Shown: piece by piece, positions 34,065 through 44,087 of the stretch
Layout of the letters: each line of letters starts with the position of its first letter
Position numbering within the stretch: position 1 is the first letter of the stretch
Origin: Roseibium sp. Sym1
GTDB lineage: Bacteria > Pseudomonadota > Alphaproteobacteria > Rhizobiales > Stappiaceae
Length of the DNA: 64,000 nt
NCBI RefSeq assembly: GCF_027359675.1
Contig: NZ_CP114786.1
Span: 372,001 to 436,000, forward strand
Reading direction: 5' to 3'
The notes under the pieces: model-generated
The model's database searches: none
The model's input: only the letters and a program-made list of their open reading frames with translations
Told to the model about the DNA's origin: nothing
Translations under genes and position numbers: made by a program

Positions 34065-34982
34065 ATGCTTGCCTTCGCTCTCAAGCGGTTCGGCCTGGCT
34101 ATTCTGGTGACACTCACCGTTTCGGTCATCAGCTTTTCGCTTCTTCACCTTTCAGGCGATCCAGCAACGGCCATCGCCGGAGAAGGAGCAAGTGAAGCCG
34201 ACATTGCCGCGATCACGGAGCTCTACGGTTTCGACCGCCCGCTCGTTGAACAATATTCCGACTGGTTGTGGAAAGCCGTGCATGGCGACTTCGGTCAAAG
34301 CTATTATTTCAGGCTGCCCGTCGCGGACCTGATCGCCGACAGGCTTTCCGTCACCATGACGCTTGGCCTGTGCGCCATCTCCTTCGCGCTTCTGACGGCC
34401 GTCCCCCTTGGTGTCGCGGCCGCAGTGCGCCCGAATTCCCTGATCGACCGCACCGCACTTTTCCTGTCCGTCGCCGGGCAGGCCATGCCCAGCTTCTGGT
34501 TCGGCCTGATCCTGATCGTCCTCTTCTCGATCAAGTTCCGCCTGTTGCCGCCGTCCGGATCGGAAACATGGCGGCATTTCATCATGCCGACGGTCGTGCT
34601 CGGATACTACGCAATGCCGGCCATCATGAGACTGACGCGCGCCGGAATGCTGGAAGTGCTGAATGCCGACTACATCCGCACGGCAAGAGCCAAGGGCGCC
34701 GGTGCCGGACGGATCCTCTTCAAGCATGCGCTTCGTAACGCCATCGTGCCGGTTGTGTCGCTTTCCGCCGTGCAGATGGGCTTCATGCTCGGCGGGTCCA
34801 TTGTCGTGGAAGCGATTTTCGCCCTGCACGGGGCCGGTTACCTTGCCTGGGAGTCAATCAGCCGGCACGACCTACCGACCGTTCAGGCGCTGATCCTGAT
34901 CTTCTCCTGCTTCTACATCCTTTTCACCCTCCTGTCGGACCTTGCGAACGCCTGGCTCGACCCGCGCATCAGGGTAGGCTGA
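34065..34982 (+). CDS. ABC permease, DppB type
   Basis: 305-residue inner-membrane permease with six helices. Typical of DppB: N-terminal RFGLAILVTLTVSVISFSLLHLSGDPA, then YGFDRPLVEQYSDWLWKAVHGDFGQSY and the EAA-loop motif RTARAKGAGAGRILFKHALRNAIVPV that contacts the ATPase. Two bases separate its stop from the next permease start, so the pair are probably coupled. Confidence 0.94.
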   Translation: MLAFALKRFGLAILVTLTVSVISFSLLHLSGDPATAIAGEGASEADIAAITELYGFDRPLVEQYSDWLWKAVHGDFGQSYYFRLPVADLIADRLSVTMTLGLCAISFALLTAVPLGVAAAVRPNSLIDRTALFLSVAGQAMPSFWFGLILIVLFSIKFRLLPPSGSETWRHFIMPTVVLGYYAMPAIMRLTRAGMLEVLNADYIRTARAKGAGAGRILFKHALRNAIVPVVSLSAVQMGFMLGGSIVVEAIFALHGAGYLAWESISRHDLPTVQALILIFSCFYILFTLLSDLANAWLDPRIRVG

Positions 34983-34983
34983 C

Positions 34984-35883
34984 ATGGCAAGTGCACCCTC
35001 GCAGACCACAGAAAACATCGTCCCCGTCACGCCGGGCAGCCAGCTGCGCCGCCGCGTCTTCGGCCACTACGGCCTGTTGTTCGGCATGACGATCCTGGCG
35101 CTTGTCGTGGCGGTGGCCCTCTTCGCCCCGTTCCTGACCGACCAGAGCCCCTATGCACAGGATCTCTTCGCCCGGATGAAGCCTCCCTTCTGGATGGCCG
35201 GCAGCGATCCCGCCCATTTGCTGGGAACGGACCAGCTTGGTCGCGATTACCTCGCCAGGCTTCTCTACGGCGCCCGCATCTCATTGCTGATCGGGATCGT
35301 CGCCGCCTTGATTTCCGGCCTCATCGGCACGGCACTTGGAGTCGCGGCAGGCTATTTCGGCGGCAAGGTCGACCTCGTGGTGACGTTCCTCATCAACGTG
35401 CGCCTTGCCATGCCCGTGGTACTCGTCGCCCTGGCGATCGTCGCACTCTTCGGTGGCTCGCTTCAGATCGTCATCCTGGTGCTCGGCCTGCTGCTGTGGG
35501 ACCGCTTCGCGGTGGTGATGCGCTCCTCGGTCATGCAGATCCGCGGGCTTGAATATGTCAACGCGGCCAAGGCGATCGGCTGTTCGACGACCCGGATCCT
35601 GTTGTCCGAAATCATGCCGAACGTCGCCAACAACCTGATTGTAGTCATGACCCTGGAAATGGCCCACGCCATTCTGCTGGAAGCGGCCCTGTCGTTCCTC
35701 GGCCTCGGCGTTCAGCCGCCCACCCCGTCCTGGGGCCTGATGATTTCAGAAGGCAAGGAAATGATGCTGTTCCAGCCGTGGCTGATCACGATTCCGGGCA
35801 TTGCCCTGTTCCTGCTCGTGCTTGCGATCAATCTCCTAGGCGACGGATTGCGCGATGTCACCGCACCGGAGGCCAAGGGATGA
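34984..35883 (+). CDS. ABC permease, DppC type
   Basis: 299-residue second permease. DppC features: GLLFGMTILALVVAVALFAPFLTDQSPYAQDL, HLLGTDQLGRDYLARLLYGARISL and the EAA loop YVNAAKAIGCSTTRILLSEIMPNV, with LEAALSFLGLGVQPPTPSWG near the end. It forms a heterodimer with the preceding permease. Its stop overlaps the start of the next gene (ATGA). Confidence 0.94.
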   Translation: MASAPSQTTENIVPVTPGSQLRRRVFGHYGLLFGMTILALVVAVALFAPFLTDQSPYAQDLFARMKPPFWMAGSDPAHLLGTDQLGRDYLARLLYGARISLLIGIVAALISGLIGTALGVAAGYFGGKVDLVVTFLINVRLAMPVVLVALAIVALFGGSLQIVILVLGLLLWDRFAVVMRSSVMQIRGLEYVNAAKAIGCSTTRILLSEIMPNVANNLIVVMTLEMAHAILLEAALSFLGLGVQPPTPSWGLMISEGKEMMLFQPWLITIPGIALFLLVLAINLLGDGLRDVTAPEAKG

Positions 35884-36866
35884 GCGAGACAATCCTCAAC
35901 GTCAAGGACCTGACAGTCGACATTTCGCTGAGCTCCGGAACGCTGCACGCCGTGCGCGGCATCGATTTTGACCTGAAACGCGGCGAAACGCTCTGCATCG
36001 TCGGCGAGTCCGGGTCCGGCAAGTCACTGACCTCGCTCGCCGTCATGGGCCTTCTCGGCGAGAAACTGAAGGTCGGCGCCTCGAAACTTGAGTTCGAGGG
36101 CAGGGACCTCAGGTCAATGACGCCCAAGCAGATGCAGACGCTCCGCGGCGACCGCATGGCCATGATCTTCCAGGAGCCCATGACCTCGCTCAATCCCGCC
36201 TACACCATCGGCGACCAGCTCGGCGAAGCTCTGCGCCTTCACCGCAAGGTGTCGAAGGCGGAGGCTATGGCCCGGGCGGTCGAGCTCCTCGGCAAGGTCG
36301 GGATCACCGCCGCCGAAAGCCGACTGAGACAATATCCGCATCAGCTTTCCGGCGGCCTTCGCCAGCGGGTGATGATTGCGATGGCACTGATGTGCGAACC
36401 GGATCTGATCATCGCCGACGAGCCGACGACAGCGCTCGACGTGACGATCCAGGCCCAGATCCTGCGCCTGCTCGCGGATCTGAAACGGGAGATGAACCTG
36501 GCTCTGATCCTCGTCACACATGATCTGGGCGTCGTCGCCCGCATCGCCGACAAGGTCGCGGTCATGTACGCGGGCGAGATCGTGGAAAGCGGTACGGCGC
36601 AGGAAATCTTCGATGCGCCTTCCCATCCCTATACGCGCGGGCTGCTTGACTGCATTCCGGTGCCCGGCAAGACCAAGCCGGGCGAACCGCTCGGCTCCAT
36701 TCCAGGCATCGTTCCGTCTCTGATCGGCGACGTTTCCGGCTGTGCCTTCCGCAGCCGCTGCAGCCTGGCAGGCGAAGCCTGCGCTGGAGCGGTTCCGGAG
36801 CGCAGCGCCGGCGGCGGACACAGGTACCGCTGTGTTGAAGAGCCGCTGGTCAGCGAGGTGGCATGA
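35880..36866 (+). CDS. ABC ATPase, DppD type
   Basis: 328 residues. Walker A GESGSGKS, Q-loop MIFQEPMTSLNP, signature LSGGLRQRV, Walker B DLIIADEPTTALD and the switch histidine in LVTHDLGVVA. C-terminal oligopeptide/dipeptide domain with cysteines (GCAFRSRCSLAGEAC) as in DppD. The ATG at 35880 overlaps the previous stop by four bases; longer in-frame starts would sit inside the permease gene. Confidence 0.94.
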   Translation: MSETILNVKDLTVDISLSSGTLHAVRGIDFDLKRGETLCIVGESGSGKSLTSLAVMGLLGEKLKVGASKLEFEGRDLRSMTPKQMQTLRGDRMAMIFQEPMTSLNPAYTIGDQLGEALRLHRKVSKAEAMARAVELLGKVGITAAESRLRQYPHQLSGGLRQRVMIAMALMCEPDLIIADEPTTALDVTIQAQILRLLADLKREMNLALILVTHDLGVVARIADKVAVMYAGEIVESGTAQEIFDAPSHPYTRGLLDCIPVPGKTKPGEPLGSIPGIVPSLIGDVSGCAFRSRCSLAGEACAGAVPERSAGGGHRYRCVEEPLVSEVA

Positions 36867-37882
36867 TGTCAGGCACGAACGGACACGAACCGGTGCTGGA
36901 ACTTACTGGCATCACCAAGACCTATCAGGTCAAGCAGGGCATGTTTTCCAAACCGAAGCCGCTCAAGGCGCTCGGTGGTGTTTCCCTGCGCCTCCACAAG
37001 AAGGACGTCCTGGGGCTGGTCGGAGAATCCGGCTGCGGGAAATCGACCCTGGCGAAGATCCTCCTCGGGCTTGAAAACCCGACGACCGGCGAAGTCCTTG
37101 TCGACGGCAAACAGATCGGCCCGGCCGACCGCCAGCTTCTTGCCCGCCGCATCCAGCCGATTTTCCAGGATCCCTACTCCTCGCTCAACCCGAGAAAGTC
37201 TATCGAGGAGATCGTGTCGCTGCCGCTCGTCGTTCACAAGATCGGCGACAGCGCCTCGCGCCAGAAGGCGGTGACGAAGATGCTCGATCTCGTCGGTCTG
37301 CCGGAACGATCCCGGCGCGGCTATCCCGGACAGCTCTCGGGTGGTCAGCGCCAGCGTGTCGCCATCGCACGTGCTCTGGTGATCAATCCTGAAATCGTCA
37401 TCTGCGACGAGCCGACGTCTGCGCTCGACGTGTCGATCCAGTCGCAGATCCTGAACCTGCTTGCAGACCTGCGCGAGGAACTCGGGCTCACCTATCTCTT
37501 CATCAGCCACAATCTGGCGGTGGTGGAACACCTGGCGACGCGGGTCGCGGTCATGTATTTGGGACGGATCGTCGAGGAATCTCCGGCAAGCGATCTTTTC
37601 GCCGGCCCGAAGCATCCCTATTCGCAGGCGCTCCTGGACTCGGTGCTGACACCCGATCCCTCCCTCTCCGTTCCCGACATTCATCTGGGCGCGCAATATC
37701 CCAATCCGATTTCCCCTCCATCAGGCTGCCACTTCCACCCCCGCTGCGCGGTCGCAAAGGATATTTGCTCGCGCGAAGCACCGCCGCATCTGACTTCCGG
37801 CGCGTCCCACGTGGATTGCCACCTCTTCCGCGACAGCACGGACGGGCTTAGGCTCCAGCCAAAAGAACTGGTGGAGCCATGA
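36863..37882 (+). CDS. ABC ATPase, DppF type
   Basis: 339 residues. Walker A GESGCGKS, QDPYSSLNPRKS, signature LSGGQRQRV, Walker B IVICDEPTSALD and SHNLAVVEHL. The C-terminal Cys cluster (GCHFHPRCAVAKDIC) is the standard DppF/OppF region. Four-base overlaps at both ends tie it to the DppD-type ATPase and to ggt. Confidence 0.94.
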   Translation: MMSGTNGHEPVLELTGITKTYQVKQGMFSKPKPLKALGGVSLRLHKKDVLGLVGESGCGKSTLAKILLGLENPTTGEVLVDGKQIGPADRQLLARRIQPIFQDPYSSLNPRKSIEEIVSLPLVVHKIGDSASRQKAVTKMLDLVGLPERSRRGYPGQLSGGQRQRVAIARALVINPEIVICDEPTSALDVSIQSQILNLLADLREELGLTYLFISHNLAVVEHLATRVAVMYLGRIVEESPASDLFAGPKHPYSQALLDSVLTPDPSLSVPDIHLGAQYPNPISPPSGCHFHPRCAVAKDICSREAPPHLTSGASHVDCHLFRDSTDGLRLQPKELVEP

Positions 37883-39456
37883 GCAATTTTTCAACGACCC
37901 AGACCGTACGCAAGACGGTCGTGCCGACCCGCGGCGGCATCGTTGCCTCTCAGCACAGGAAAGCGGCGGAGGCAGGAGCTGCCGTCCTGGAAGCGGGCGG
38001 CGACGCGATAGATGCGGCCGTTGCCACGTCTTTTGCAGTCGGCGTGGTCGAGCCGTGGATGAGCGGCCCGGCCGGCGGCGGATGCATGATGATCTGGCGC
38101 GAGGCGGAACAGAAGGCCCATACGCTGTTCTTCGGCATGCGCTCGCCGAAGGCCCTTGATCCGGCGGACTATCCGCTCGACGGTTCCGGCCGGTCCTCGG
38201 ATCTCTTTCCCTGGCTCTCCGTCAAGGACGACCGCAACGTCCAGGGCGCAACATCGATCGCGGTCCCCGGAACCGTTGCAGGCATGGAACTGGCGCATCA
38301 GCTTTTCGGGCGCAAAAGCTGGAAGGATCTCCTGGCGCCTGCCGTAGCGTTGGCGAAGGAAGGCCTGCTGGTCGACTGGTACGCCTCGCTCATCATTGCC
38401 TCCAGCACCCGCGCGCTGGCGCAGGATCCCGATGCGGCGCGGATGTTTCTGGAAGACGGGCAATGGCCGACGATTGCCGGATGGACGGCGCTGGTGGAAA
38501 ACCGGCTCGATCAGAGCCGCCTTGCCGAAACACTGCAACAGCTGGCGGACGAAGGTGCCCGGGATTTCTATGAGGGCGCGATCGCCCGCGCCATGGTGTC
38601 TGACGTTCAGGCCAAGGGCGGCTCGCTCGGCCTGGAGGATCTTGCGGCCTACAGGGCCGAGCTGCGGGACGCCATCACGGTCCCCTACCGGGGCGGGCAT
38701 GTTCATGCATCGAAAGGCCTGACTGCCGGACCGAACCTCGCCGAATGCCTGGCCATGATGGAAGAAGGTTTTGAACCGGGGGCAACTCCGGACGGTAAAA
38801 GCTACAGCTCGATGGTCGAGGCACTCGGCATCACTTACCGGAACCGCCTGAAGACCATGGGCGATCAGGATGCCCCGCATGCGCCGTCCTGCACCACTCA
38901 TTTTTCCGTCGTCGACCGGGACGGCAACATGGTTGCCGTCACACAGACGCTGCTTTCGATCTTCGGTTCGCGGGTGATCTCGCCCTCGACGGGGCTCCTG
39001 ATGAACAACGGCATCATGTGGTTCGACCCGGAACCGGGCAAGCCCAACTCGCTGGCACCCGACAAGGGCTGCCTGATGAACGTCTGTCCGACACTGGGCG
39101 AGAAGGACGGCAGGCGGTTTGCCATCGGGGCTTCCGGAGGACGGAAGATCCTGCCGGCGGTGCTCAACCTCTCCTCATTCATGATGGATTTCGGAATGGA
39201 TCTGCAAGGAGCCTTTCATCAGCCGCGGGTCGACAACTCGGGTGGAGACACGACTGTCGCCGACGAGGACCTCGAACCTGAAATCCTTGCCTCGCTCCGG
39301 GACATCCAGCCCGTGGTGACGGCCAAGCGCACGGTCTACCCCTATGCCTTCGCCTGCCCGGCGGGCGTTATGCGGGAAAACGGAATGAACACCGGCTGCA
39401 CGGAAATCATGTCCCCCTGGGGCGATGCCGTGGCCGAAAAGGAAATGAAGAATTGA
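37879..39456 (+). CDS. ggt: Gamma-glutamyltransferase-type Ntn hydrolase, no signal peptide
   Basis: 525-residue precursor that should cleave itself before the catalytic threonine T339 ([14 protein letters not shown]), giving large and small subunits. The late [12 protein letters not shown] region and [13 protein letters not shown] are family-type. It lacks a signal peptide, unlike periplasmic GGTs, so it probably acts in the cytosol on substrates imported by the linked ABC system: removing a gamma-glutamyl or similar acyl group. Start overlaps the DppF stop by four bases. The symbol reflects family, not proven substrate. Confidence 0.85.
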   Translation: MSNFSTTQTVRKTVVPTRGGIVASQHRKAAEAGAAVLEAGGDAIDAAVATSFAVGVVEPWMSGPAGGGCMMIWREAEQKAHTLFFGMRSPKALDPADYPLDGSGRSSDLFPWLSVKDDRNVQGATSIAVPGTVAGMELAHQLFGRKSWKDLLAPAVALAKEGLLVDWYASLIIASSTRALAQDPDAARMFLEDGQWPTIAGWTALVENRLDQSRLAETLQQLADEGARDFYEGAIARAMVSDVQAKGGSLGLEDLAAYRAELRDAITVPYRGGHVHASKGLTAGPNLAECLAMMEEGFEPGATPDGKSYSSMVEALGITYRNRLKTMGDQDAPHAPSCTTHFSVVDRDGNMVAVTQTLLSIFGSRVISPSTGLLMNNGIMWFDPEPGKPNSLAPDKGCLMNVCPTLGEKDGRRFAIGASGGRKILPAVLNLSSFMMDFGMDLQGAFHQPRVDNSGGDTTVADEDLEPEILASLRDIQPVVTAKRTVYPYAFACPAGVMRENGMNTGCTEIMSPWGDAVAEKEMKN

Positions 39457-39457
39457 A

Positions 39458-40843
39458 ATGACGTCCCGCTCTTCTGCACTGAACGACATCGAGGCCTATG
39501 CGGATCAGGGAGGCTTCCTTGAAGAGCTTGCCGGATTGGTTGCCTTTCCCACCGAAAGCCAGGAACCCGGCAACCGGCCGGAACTGGAGCGGTATCTCGA
39601 CGAGGCAGCAATTCCCATGCTCTCGCAAATGGGGTTCAGCTGCCGGGTGCTGGAAAACCCTGCCGACGCCGACTATCCGTTTCTTTTTGCCGAGCGGATA
39701 GAGAATCCCGGCTTCGAGACCGTCCTCATCTATGGCCACGGCGATGTGATCCGCGCCCAGGCGGATCAGTGGCGGCAGGGCCTGGCGCCCTTCAAAGTGG
39801 TGGTCGAAGGCGACAAGGCCTATGGTCGGGGCACGGCGGACAACAAGGGCCAGCACCTCATCAACCTTGCTGCGCTCAGAGCCGTGATCGCGGCACGCGG
39901 GTCGCTCGGTTTCAACGCCAAGATCATTCTGGAGATGGCCGAGGAATGCGGCTCACCCGGGCTCGATGCGCTTTTTTCCGCTCACAAAGATCTGCTGAAA
40001 TCCGACGTCCTCATCGCGTCCGACGGCCCGCGTCTTCACCCTGAAAAGCCAACCCTCTTCATGGGCTCGCGCGGAGCGGTGAATTTCGATCTTCGGGTCG
40101 AATACCGCGAGGGCGCACATCACTCGGGCAACTGGGGCGGGCTCCTGAAGGACCCGGCCATCGTTCTTGCCCATGCGATTGCCACCATCGCCGACCGGCG
40201 CGGTCAGATCAAGGTGCCGGAATGGCGCCCGGACAGCCTGACGCCGGAGATCCGCAAAGCGCTTGAAGAGTGCCCTGTCGGCGGCTTCGAAGGCCCGGCG
40301 ATCGATACCGACTGGGGCGAGGAAAGCCTCACGCCTTCCGAACGGGTTTTCGGCTGGAACTCCTTTGCCATCCTTGCCCAGAAGAGCGGCGTTCCGGAAG
40401 CGCCGGTCAACGCCATTTCTGGATGGGCCGGTGCCCATTGCCAGTTGCGCTATGTCGTCGGCACGGACCCGGACGACATTCTTCCCGCGCTTCGCCGACA
40501 TCTCGACCGCGAAGGCTTCGAGGACGTTCAGATCATACCGGCGGAACGTGGCACATTTCATGCCACCCGTCTCGACCCCACCCATCCCTGGGTGAGCCGC
40601 GTTGCGGCATCCGTCGCCGAGACGACCGGCAAGAAGCCCGTTCTGCTGCCCAATCTCGCGGGATCCATTCCGAACGAGAGTTTTTCCGAAACGCTCGGCC
40701 TACCCACGGTCTGGCTGCCGCACTCCTACCCGGGCTGTTCACAACATGCGCCGGACGAACACCTGCTCCTGTCTTCCAGCCGCGAAGCCTTACGCATGAT
40801 GACGGGACTGTTCTGGGATATCGGCGCACAGAAAGCCGCTTGA
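39458..40843 (+). CDS. M20-family metallopeptidase/deacylase
   Basis: 461 residues. The zinc-ligand motifs are visible: [28 protein letters not shown] and ASDGPRL, with a dimerisation domain between about 195 and 345. M20 proteins split dipeptides or N-acyl amino acids; the AlaninePentapeptide-like substrate details cannot be told. Its start is one base after the ggt stop, so it acts in the same pathway, probably on the ABC-imported peptide. Confidence 0.88.
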   Translation: MTSRSSALNDIEAYADQGGFLEELAGLVAFPTESQEPGNRPELERYLDEAAIPMLSQMGFSCRVLENPADADYPFLFAERIENPGFETVLIYGHGDVIRAQADQWRQGLAPFKVVVEGDKAYGRGTADNKGQHLINLAALRAVIAARGSLGFNAKIILEMAEECGSPGLDALFSAHKDLLKSDVLIASDGPRLHPEKPTLFMGSRGAVNFDLRVEYREGAHHSGNWGGLLKDPAIVLAHAIATIADRRGQIKVPEWRPDSLTPEIRKALEECPVGGFEGPAIDTDWGEESLTPSERVFGWNSFAILAQKSGVPEAPVNAISGWAGAHCQLRYVVGTDPDDILPALRRHLDREGFEDVQIIPAERGTFHATRLDPTHPWVSRVAASVAETTGKKPVLLPNLAGSIPNESFSETLGLPTVWLPHSYPGCSQHAPDEHLLLSSSREALRMMTGLFWDIGAQKAA

Positions 40844-40874
40844 GACAGTCCGCCATTCGAACAGGAGATCCACG

Positions 40875-42113
40875 ATGACCGATGTTCTGGTTCTCGGCGC
40901 CGGCATGGTCGGTGTCTCCACCGCGCTGGCGCTGCAGGAAGCCGGACGGGATGTCGTTCTGATCGACAGGCGGGGGGCCGGCGAGGAAACGAGCTACGGC
41001 AACGCGGGCGTCATCCAGGCGGAAGCTGTCGAACCTTATCCCCTGCCCCTGTCTCTGAAAACGCTCCTTAGTATCGCGGCAAAACGCGGCAACGACGTCA
41101 ACTACCACCTGAGTGCCCTGCCCTCGCTGTTGCGCCCGATCTGGCTTTATTTTCAGTCTTCGCTGCCCGCGCGGCACAAGCAGATTTCAAAAACCTATGC
41201 CGGGCTGATCAAGCGGGCGACGGCGGATCACGCGCCCCTGATAACTGAAGCCGGCGCGGACAACATCATCCGCAAGACGGGCCTCCGCTTCGTCTACAGG
41301 TCCGAGGCTCCTTTAGAGGCCTCGGTGCGGGACTCTGAGCGTATCGCGCGTGAATACGGCATCGAGGTCTCGGTCGAATCCTCAGCTGAACTCGCGGCCT
41401 CCGAACCGCACCTGCGACCGGGCCTTGCGGGGGCTATCCACTGGCCCCAGTCCTGGAGCTGCGCGGATCCGGGAGGCCTGACCAAGGCCTATGCCGACCT
41501 CTTCCTGTCGCGCGGCGGCTGCATGGTCACAGCCGATGCCGCGAGCCTTTATGCCCAGAACGGCGGCTGGACGGTCGAAGGACCCGAAGGTCCGATCTCG
41601 GCAAGGGAGGCGGTCGTCGCCCTCGGTCCCTGGTCGCCGCTTCTCCTGAAACGCTTCGGCTACGATATTCCCCTCTTGCGCAAGCGCGGGTATCACCGCC
41701 ATTTCACCGGCGGCGGCACGCTGAACGCCCCCATGCTCGACGCGGCAAGCGCAACTGTCCTCTCCCCGATGCTGACCGGGCTGCGTGTGCTGAGCGGCGC
41801 CGAACTGTCGCGGTTCGATGCTCCCCCCACTCCGTGCCAGCTGTCACGTGGAACAAGAGCAGCATCACAGATCATCGATCTCGGCAAACCGGTCGAAGCC
41901 GAGCCCTGGGTCGGCAACAGGCCCTGCATGCCCGACATGCTGCCTCTGGCAGGCAAGGCCCCGAGACACGAAGGACTGTGGTTTCATTTCGGACACGGCC
42001 ACCAGGGCTTCACACTTGGTCCCACGACCGCCGCCCTTCTTGCCGAGGAAATGACAACGGGCCGGGCACCGGTGCCTGAACTCTCGCCTTCCAACAGGAC
42101 TTTGCTTTCATGA
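40875..42113 (+). CDS. FAD amino-acid dehydrogenase/oxidase (DadA-like)
   Basis: 412 residues. N-terminal FAD fold VLVLGAGMVGVSTALALQEAG and RRGAGEETSYGNAGVIQ, with the late GLWFHFGHGHQGFTLGP and MPDMLPLAGKAP region typical of DadA/glycine-oxidase flavoproteins. It should oxidise a D-amino acid, sarcosine-like or other N-substituted amino acid to an imino/keto acid. It is 31 bp after the M20 gene and overlaps the amidase start. Confidence 0.85.
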   Translation: MTDVLVLGAGMVGVSTALALQEAGRDVVLIDRRGAGEETSYGNAGVIQAEAVEPYPLPLSLKTLLSIAAKRGNDVNYHLSALPSLLRPIWLYFQSSLPARHKQISKTYAGLIKRATADHAPLITEAGADNIIRKTGLRFVYRSEAPLEASVRDSERIAREYGIEVSVESSAELAASEPHLRPGLAGAIHWPQSWSCADPGGLTKAYADLFLSRGGCMVTADAASLYAQNGGWTVEGPEGPISAREAVVALGPWSPLLLKRFGYDIPLLRKRGYHRHFTGGGTLNAPMLDAASATVLSPMLTGLRVLSGAELSRFDAPPTPCQLSRGTRAASQIIDLGKPVEAEPWVGNRPCMPDMLPLAGKAPRHEGLWFHFGHGHQGFTLGPTTAALLAEEMTTGRAPVPELSPSNRTLLS

Positions 42114-43588
42114 CGTCAGACCCCGCCGATCTCACAGCTATCGAAGCCGGAAGGCTTATCGCTGCCCGCAAGCTCTCGCCCGTGGAACTGACCGAGGCCT
42201 GCATTGCACGGACAGAGGCCATCAACCCGGCGATCAACGCAGTCGTGGCAAGCGACTTTGACGCAATGCGCGTGCAAGCGCGTGAGGCGGAAACAGCGCT
42301 CTCGAAGGATGAACCGCTGGGTCCGCTGCACGGTCTTCCATTCGGCGTCAAGGACATGATAGGCGTGGAAGGCCTGCCAACCACCTTCGGATCGGAACTC
42401 TTCAGGGACAACATCGCGGTCAAGGACGATGCTATTGTTGCCGTAATGCGGAAGGCGGGCGCGATCATACTCGGCAAGACCAATTGCCCGGAATTTTCCG
42501 CCGGAGCCAACACGGTCAATACAGTCTATGGTCCGACGGGCAATCCACATGACCCGGCGAAAAGCGCAGCAGGTTCTTCCGGAGGTTCGGCGGCGGCGCT
42601 CGCGGTGGGCATGGCGCCGCTCTGCACCGGGTCGGATACCGGCGGGAGCCTGCGCAACCCGGCAGCCTTTTGCGGCGTCGTCGGCTTTCGCCCCTCTCCG
42701 GGTGTCGTTCCCGGCGACACGCGCGGCATGGCCCTGATGCACCTGTCGACCTCCGGTCCGATGGCGCGCACGGTCGCCGATACCGCGCTGATGCTCTCGG
42801 TCATGGCACGGCCCGACCGTCTCGATCCCTTCACGGCCGTCATGAACGGAAAGACGTTCTGGAACCCGGAGGATTTCAAGACCCTGCCGCGCAAGAACCT
42901 TGCGTCGCTGAAGATCGGCTTCACGGAAGACTTCGGCTTTGCGCTGACGGAGCAGATTGTCCGCCGCGCCTTCCGGAAGCGCATGGAAGCCCTCAGCCCA
43001 CTTTTTGCAAGCGCAGAGGAAACCTGCCCTGACTGCACAGACGCCGACCGGATCTTCGCCGTGCTTCGGGCCGTGATGATGCTGGGGAACCACCACGCCA
43101 ACACCCTGAAATACCCCGGCCGCTACGGGCCGAACATCATGGCGAATGTCGAAGAAGGCCTTTCCTATTCCGCGCTGGACGTTGCCGACGCGATGACCAG
43201 GCAAGGAGCCTATTACAGGAACTGGCAGGGCTTTTTCGAGGACACCGACTATGTTCTCTCACCAGCGGTAACGATCAGTCCGCGCGACTGGCACGAGCTC
43301 TACCCGGCGGAAATCGACGGGAAGGCCACGGAAAGCTATTACCAGTGGCTGGCGCTCGCCTACGCATCGACCATAGCCGGGCATCCCTCCATCACCATCC
43401 CGATGGGCCGCGACGACCTCGGGATGCCCTTCGGCCTGCAGATCATCGGCAAACGCAACGACGATCTCGGCGTTCTGGCCGTTGCCGCCGAAATCGAAGC
43501 CGTCTTTGCCGGAGACGACACTTTCGCGGTGCCAAAACCTGACTTGATGGCACTCAGAAACGCAATGCCAATCCTGAAAATGGTCTAA
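42110..43588 (+). CDS. Amidase-signature hydrolase
   Basis: 492-residue amidase. The Ser-cisSer-Lys triad is in place: K81 (FGVKDMIG), S157 in AGSSGGS and nucleophile S180 in SDTGGSLRNP. It is a stand-alone amidase rather than GatA, since no gatB/gatC are near and the operon is catabolic. Overlaps the flavoprotein stop by four bases and is the last gene of the unit. Amide substrate unknown. Confidence 0.9.
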   Translation: MTSDPADLTAIEAGRLIAARKLSPVELTEACIARTEAINPAINAVVASDFDAMRVQAREAETALSKDEPLGPLHGLPFGVKDMIGVEGLPTTFGSELFRDNIAVKDDAIVAVMRKAGAIILGKTNCPEFSAGANTVNTVYGPTGNPHDPAKSAAGSSGGSAAALAVGMAPLCTGSDTGGSLRNPAAFCGVVGFRPSPGVVPGDTRGMALMHLSTSGPMARTVADTALMLSVMARPDRLDPFTAVMNGKTFWNPEDFKTLPRKNLASLKIGFTEDFGFALTEQIVRRAFRKRMEALSPLFASAEETCPDCTDADRIFAVLRAVMMLGNHHANTLKYPGRYGPNIMANVEEGLSYSALDVADAMTRQGAYYRNWQGFFEDTDYVLSPAVTISPRDWHELYPAEIDGKATESYYQWLALAYASTIAGHPSITIPMGRDDLGMPFGLQIIGKRNDDLGVLAVAAEIEAVFAGDDTFAVPKPDLMALRNAMPILKMV

Positions 43589-43607
43589 TACTCAAAGCAG
43601 TGTGGTC

Positions 43608-43624
43608 GGCATTGCCAACTTATG
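43608..43624 (+). repeat. Solitary IS6-type end
   Basis: GGCATTGCCAACTTATG matches the IS6 copy 1 left repeat at 14 of 17 positions, 19 bases after the amidase stop. No transposase follows it. It is the right-hand counterpart of the IS6 ends at 24526 and 31537 and marks the end of the peptide module. 43625-43840 shows nothing recognisable. Confidence 0.65.
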
Positions 43625-43840
43625 CTGGTTGGTCTGCAGGGTGTTTCATTAACCGGATGTCAGGCGCTCATCTCTGCAGTGTAGTCAGCCCCTAGTGGAA
43701 CGAGACGTTCTGGGGAGAGCCATCAGCGGAACGCGCAGCTTATTTTGTCGGGATCTCCCGTGTAAAACAACGGCTCTTGCTGACCACGTGCCGGTACCGT
43801 GAACGCCCGAAGAGCCCCACACGCTGGACCGCCGAGCGCC

Positions 43841-43870
43841 ATGAACATGAACATGAACATGAACATGAAG
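43841..43870 (+). repeat. (ATGAAC)4 hexanucleotide repeat
   Basis: Four perfect ATGAAC units followed by ATGAAG. No supported gene covers it; read in the opposite direction it would give alternating Val-His. It is a second hexamer array in the window beside the AACAAG tract at 14097. Confidence 0.8.
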
Positions 43871-43972
43871 AATTTCTTGGCTACGCACCATGATCGGGAT
43901 CAAGACGTAGGCTACGGCAACAGGCAAATGGTCCCCATCAAATTAGAAAATTCACGCCTATGGACCTGTCAC

Positions 43973-44077
43973 TGTTGATTTTCACCGAGAACTGACGCGG
44001 TATTTCCACCGAGAATTGACCCGCCTTATGTGTATGGAACGGCAGTTACGCCGTGGTCAAGATTTTGGTTTCCCCCT
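43973..44077 (-). mobile_element. IS21-family right end, second copy
   Basis: 105 bases identical, with one mismatch (GACGCGG for GACCCGG), to 20949-21053, starting with the same TGTTGATTTTCACC tip. Here no istB remains: identity stops at TTTCCCCCT and an IS3 remnant follows. Confidence 0.8.
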
Positions 44078-44087
44078 GGAGTGCTAC

